In this document: piece after piece, positions 60,131 to 64,000 of the stretch
How positions within the stretch are numbered: position 1 is the stretch's first letter
Layout: each line of letters starts with the position of its first letter
Origin: Lolium rigidum
Taxonomy: Eukaryota; Streptophyta; Magnoliopsida; Poales; Poaceae
Assembly (NCBI RefSeq): GCF_022539505.1
Contig: NC_061511.1
Location: 38,367,144-38,431,143 of the forward strand
Length of the DNA: 64,000 nt
Direction of reading: 5' to 3'
The notes under the pieces: model-generated
What the model saw: only the letters and a program-made list of their open reading frames with translations
Databases searched by the model: none
Told to the model about the DNA's origin: nothing
Program-made: the position numbers and the translations under genes

Positions 60131-61262
60131 TTCAAAAGTACGATTTTATTTGACCTTAGAAAAAGAAGTTCAGTTCATAAATAAATATCCCTTTTGGGAG
60201 TGTAAGGTCTGTTTAGTTTTCTTCTGAAAAACTTTTGCCAAACAATTACACCGTACTTTGTGTGATACATGAACGCGTATGCATGAGAAAGTATTCGATT
60301 CAAATGAAGTTAATTTTCTTCTCATATAATTTATATGGTAATAGAGAAACGGCTGGTCAGATATTAGCACGGAAGAAAATAGGATTTTTTTTTTTTTTGT
60401 ATTGGAGGGAGTATGTGGATAGTGAGTTTAATAGCTTTTTTCTTCGTTGAGGTTACTTAAAGTCACTGACACTAAATGTTTTTTCGATCAAAAGAATGTA
60501 TTTATTATGCGGAGATACCGTCTGACATTATAATTAGGTAACCTTTGTCAGCTTGCACTAACTAGGGCCACGATTTTGTTACATCTGTTGAACAAAACAT
60601 ATTTTTACATATATATTTTTTGATGCAGGATTTGGTCACAGTACTGGACATCCATCTCACTATATGTTCTAGTTCACGGTTTATAGAACACCTATAGGTT
60701 CCAGGATAAGTCTCCACTCCAGTCGGTATGTCATTATTTTCTTATTGACTACTCTCAGGTTAACGTATACGCACTATCTTCTGGGTAAATTAGAATTCGT
60801 GTTTCAATATTAGTTAATACTAGGACAAAACCTGTGTGTTGCTATGGCGTCTGAACATCCTTTTTGAAAAATTATACACTTGAAAAGAGTATCCCGAAAA
60901 GTACTATTTCAGAACTTCCCATTCTCATAAAAAAATATTAATATATTTGCAAGAAACTGAATTTTGTGCTGCTGGTTAGAGGTTTTACCTTAGGCATGGG
61001 AAATCCGCTGGAGTTACAGTTCGGAAATATGACTCCAGGTTATTAATCAGAAAATCGCCTTTCTTGTTCATGTGGTGCCAAGCCCTCCATAACCGGAGCA
61101 TGATGTGGATATCATTATTTTGTTATATTCAAGAGGTTTAGTGACCATTCAGGACCTTTTTTTTAATGAATTTGCTTTCATTGGGTAAATCCTATATATA
61201 TCTGTAAGGGAAAATCTGGGAGCTCTAGCTTTACTGCATTCAACAACGCAGCAAGAAGTTCG
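60131..61262. other. Intergenic, mostly nothing recognised
   Basis: It contains the exon-like copy 2, a Stowaway-type end near 60403 (TTGGAGGGAGTA) and a CTAG-type sequence at 60820. No gene is supported. Confidence 0.4.
60626..60724 (+). pseudogene. Exon-like segment, copy 2
   Basis: Bordered by TTTTTTGATGCAG and GTATGTCATT. It is the diverged counterpart of 58427-58525. Some similarity continues past the donor (CACTATCTT). The frame used by copy 1 is closed here by TAG. Confidence 0.45.
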
Positions 61263-61265
61263 TCT

Positions 61266-62709
61266 CACTAGTAGAAAAAGAGGCTTCCGTTCACCCCCAT
61301 TAGTCCCGGAAATATTCGAACCGCGACTAAAGGGGGCTTTAGTCGCGGTTCGGGAGGCGACCCGTGACTAATGCTCCATCCGCGACGAAAGGGTACCCCT
61401 TTAGTCGCGGTTGGTAACACCAACCGGGACTAAAGGGCTATGGAGGGATGCGGTCGGCGGAAAGCCTTAGTCGCGGTTGGGGACACCAACCGCGACTAAG
61501 GGCTTCTTAGTCGCGGTTGGTGTCCCCAACCGCGACTAAAGGTTTTTCCGAGTTTTTTTACTCCCACGCACCCTGCACCACCCCCCCCCCGTGGATCGCT
61601 TTTTTTGGTTTGTAAAATACAAAAGAAAATGATAGAAAATTCAAAAAAAAAATTGTTTTCAGATTCTTGTATGTTATGCAACCTACTATTCGGAGAAATT
61701 AAGAAATTCGAATTTTCACTTTTTTTGCAAAAAAAAGTTTAAAAAATGGTAAAACCGCAATAACTTTTGCATACGACGTCGGAAAAAAACGTATAATATA
61801 TCAAAAAAATCCTGGGAAAAAGTTACATCCGATTTCACCCGGGTTTACCCGGTTAGCCAATTTTTAGATTCTCAAAATTCCAAATGGAAATACAAAAGCA
61901 GGAAGATTTTAGTTTTTTCTGTAAATTATGGATTTTATATTTTTTTTAATTTTTTAAAACCTAAAATTAATAATTTCATTCTGCATAAAGATTACTATCA
62001 TTTTTACCCAATTTTTAGATTTTCAAATTTTTAGATTTTAGGTTTGGCAAAAAAATATTTAATTAATTAATAAAATTAAAAATAATACAAATTAAAAAGT
62101 TAATGTTTATTTATTTATTCAATATTATTATTACATCATTACTTTTGTTTATTAAAATAATTATTTGAAATTCAAACAATAAAGAAATATGAGATCGATC
62201 AGCATGTTAATAGGATTGATATGATACTACTATCACATACATGCGCGCGAAGCACTTGGATGCGGAACAGAATGGAACTTGGAAGTTAAGCGTGCTAGAG
62301 GTGGAGTAGTGGGAGGATGGGTGACCGAGCAGGAAGTTTGACCACGAGTAAGTAATTTGACTAGAGATAAGTGTAGTTAGAGATAGAGACTAAGCTATGC
62401 AAATAACTGAAATGAGAGAAATTCTGAAAAAAAAAGAAAAAAAAAACGGAGTGAAAAGAAATTAGAAATCCAAATGAATTTAAAAAATTTAACGAAATAG
62501 CCTTTAGTCCCGGTTGGGGACACCAACCGCGACTAAAGGTCCTTCGCCCAGGCGCACGGTAGCCGCCCACGTGGACGGGCCTTTAGTCGCGGTTCGTAAG
62601 CAACCGCGACTAAAGGGGGGGCCTTTAGTCGCGCTTAATTAGTCGCGGTTGCGCAACCGCGACTAATGGCAGTTGCGAACCGCGACTAAAGGCCATTTTT
62701 CTACCAGTG
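61266..62709. mobile_element. Non-autonomous CACTA transposon (1,444 bp) with 5S rRNA-like segment
   Basis: Ends CACTAGTAGAAAAAGAGG and CCATTTTTCTACCAGTG are inverted. The duplication TCT lies at 61263-61265 and 62710-62712. Subterminal arrays of CCGCGACTAAAGG / CCTTTAGTCGCGG fill the first ~280 bp and last ~210 bp. The interior is AT-rich without a transposase. A 5S rRNA-like stretch lies at about 62258-62345. Confidence 0.92.
62258..62345 (+). ncRNA. 5S rRNA-derived segment in the CACTA element
   Basis: GGAACTTGGAAGTTAAGCGT, then GCTAGAGGTGGAGTAGTGGG and AGGATGGGTGACC parallel the internal region of plant 5S rRNA (AAGTTAAGCGTGCT and GGATGGGTGACC boxes). The A-box and C-box positions of the Pol III internal promoter are both there. 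The 5' third of a 5S gene is not recognisable. Transcription is not shown. Confidence 0.7.
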
Positions 62710-62712
62710 TCT

Positions 62713-63397
62713 TCAGGTTCAGTATAAAATAAATTGCAGATTGGATCTTCAATGATTTACGATTATAGAGATTAGTTTGAACTCCCAAAGATCGTGTGGC
62801 CACCTTCAAAGAGTAAACTTTCACCTTCTTCCGGATGTTTGCATTCCAAATACAGTTTCAAAATTTTGCGCTCTCATTATTTCCCCCACTTCCTGGGCCT
62901 TTTTTTCAGAGAGAAAAATTCTACCCAGTTCAACACATTTTATGGAGCACATATACCTGAGAAAAAATTGGCAGCACTTCTACGGTCCCTTAATATTATC
63001 TTTACGCATCAACACCACAAGTAGCACATCGAAAGCTACACGTAATAGCACCAATGACAAGGAGCAGTAGCACTGTAGCAGTACCAGATGGTAGAGCAGG
63101 ACGCCCGCGCAGGGATAAGCTGGAGCAAAAAAATAGACAGAGGAGCCTCGTTATATCCACAAGTTGCAGTAATGCAGTTGTTGCCGATCATCTGAATTTC
63201 AGCAACTTTTATAGGACACACAAGCTCTGCAGATATATAAAGCTCAAAGCGGATGATTTTGTCAGATCATTGTTTTACCTCGCTATGTAGATATGGGCAT
63301 GGCTGGCCTGACGGGACATTGTCTTACAGGGTACCGATCATGGAAACCCAGCGCCGGGCTATGTCAATATGGCTGGTCTGCTCTCCCTCACTGGCTC
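62713..63397. other. Intergenic, nothing firm recognised
   Basis: Short ORFs on both strands have no family features. Confidence 0.4.
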
Positions 63398-63399
63398 CT

Positions 63400-63960
63400 A
63401 CGGCACGTTCCGTTGCAGGCTTGCAGCGGGTCCTCCTACGTATGCCCGCTGCTCTCGTTGTGGAAGACTGAGTATATATCGTTGAGGGCCTTGATGAAGA
63501 TGTCCAGGCCTGATTCGAGGAAGAGCGAGAGGCCGATGAAGACCCGTACGGCCAGGAATTTCCGCTACATCCTCGTTGACCCGAGATAGAAGAAGCGAAT
63601 TATGTCCAAGCGATCTCAAAAAAATAAGCTAGGAGTACTCGCGCATCATTCTCTCCTCCGACAGTGACGATGGCTCTATTAGATCAATGTTGAAATCAAA
63701 ATCTTTCGAGGCGCTGGACGACCTCCTGCCAGGGAGCGGCTAGGTCGGACAGTCCGCGCACTTATCCTTCATCTCGTCAACGATGTCGTTCCACCAATGG
63801 ATGTCCAACACGAGCAGCCGGGTCGCCGTCGGTTTCCATGACTCCATGACCAGCGTCCGGCCATAGATGTACTGCAAGTCCATCAGCAGATCAGCCCAAG
63901 ACCACTGAATCCGGCTGCGTTCGGGAGAGGAATTGTTCGTCACGCCTACCCGACCATGTC
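63400..63960 (-). pseudogene. Minus-strand gene remnant at the right edge
   Basis: Frame 63943-63740 reads WSWADLLMDLQYIYGRTLVM and later LLVLDIHWWNDIVDEMKD, ending in TAG after CADCPT. Further on, another frame gives RKFLAVRVFIGLSLFLESGL and DIFIKALNDIYSVFHNES, which looks like a hydrophobic helix followed by real protein. The two pieces may be exons or parts of one broken gene. The family is not recognised. Confidence 0.35.
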
Positions 63961-64000
63961 ACTCCCAGAACCGGCCACCAGCCATGGACGTCTCTACTGT

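Noticed and set aside
60815..60850. Possible second Helitron terminus (CTAG followed by T on the minus strand)
   Set aside because: The hairpin is weak and no partner end or cargo was seen.

Overview
The window is nuclear DNA of a grass, most likely Triticeae (wheat, rye, barley or close relatives). The evidence is nested Athila-lineage Gypsy elements, a BARE/Angela-type Copia LTR, CACTA elements with GCGACTAAAG-type subterminal repeats, PIF/Harbinger elements with GAGCATCTCCA ends, Stowaway and hAT MITEs, and LINE insertions. Only one host gene looks intact.

Layout. 1-14262: an Athila-like Gypsy element on the minus strand (element A), running off the left edge. It is decayed, with nonsense codons, frameshifts and a lost reverse-transcriptase catalytic Asp. 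Its RNase H is split by a complete forward element, B1 (1618-9617, duplication GCAGC). 14263-19740: an old minus-strand Copia element into which A inserted. It also carries a 1.5-kb Harbinger element holding a B3-domain gene fragment, and a block of low-complexity repeats. 19941-22240: a Harbinger-like fragment with an acidic ORF split by a 646-bp retroposon. 22243-26200: AT-rich DNA with a possible Helitron terminus, exon-like pieces and one hAT MITE.

27345-31577: an apparently intact L-type lectin receptor-like kinase gene with three exons, 632 codons and a 2.1-kb first intron holding a Stowaway MITE. A 5'-truncated LINE (31641-35872) lies just downstream. A non-autonomous CACTA element (35944-47243) follows and is itself split by B2 (38785-46944), a relative of B1. 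Right of the CACTA lies the start of a second lectin-kinase exon 2, cut by a short-LTR Copia, so this was a tandem lectin-kinase locus.

47.9-64 kb: solo-LTR-like, LINE, MITE and retroposon insertions; a Harbinger element (55100-57466) with an intact two-exon Myb/SANT plus NAM-associated gene; a GC-rich candidate first exon near 57.7 kb with two related exon-like copies downstream; and a 1,444-bp CACTA element (61266-62709) containing a 5S rRNA-like segment. A minus-strand gene remnant lies at the right edge.

B1 and B2 encode only Gag and a protease-like domain, so they would need enzymes from another element such as the A type. Differences between matched repeat copies pile up at CTG/CAG/CCG trinucleotides, often as CTG versus CTCG. 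This suggests many of the frameshifts may be sequencing artefacts at CHG-methylated sites rather than real mutations.
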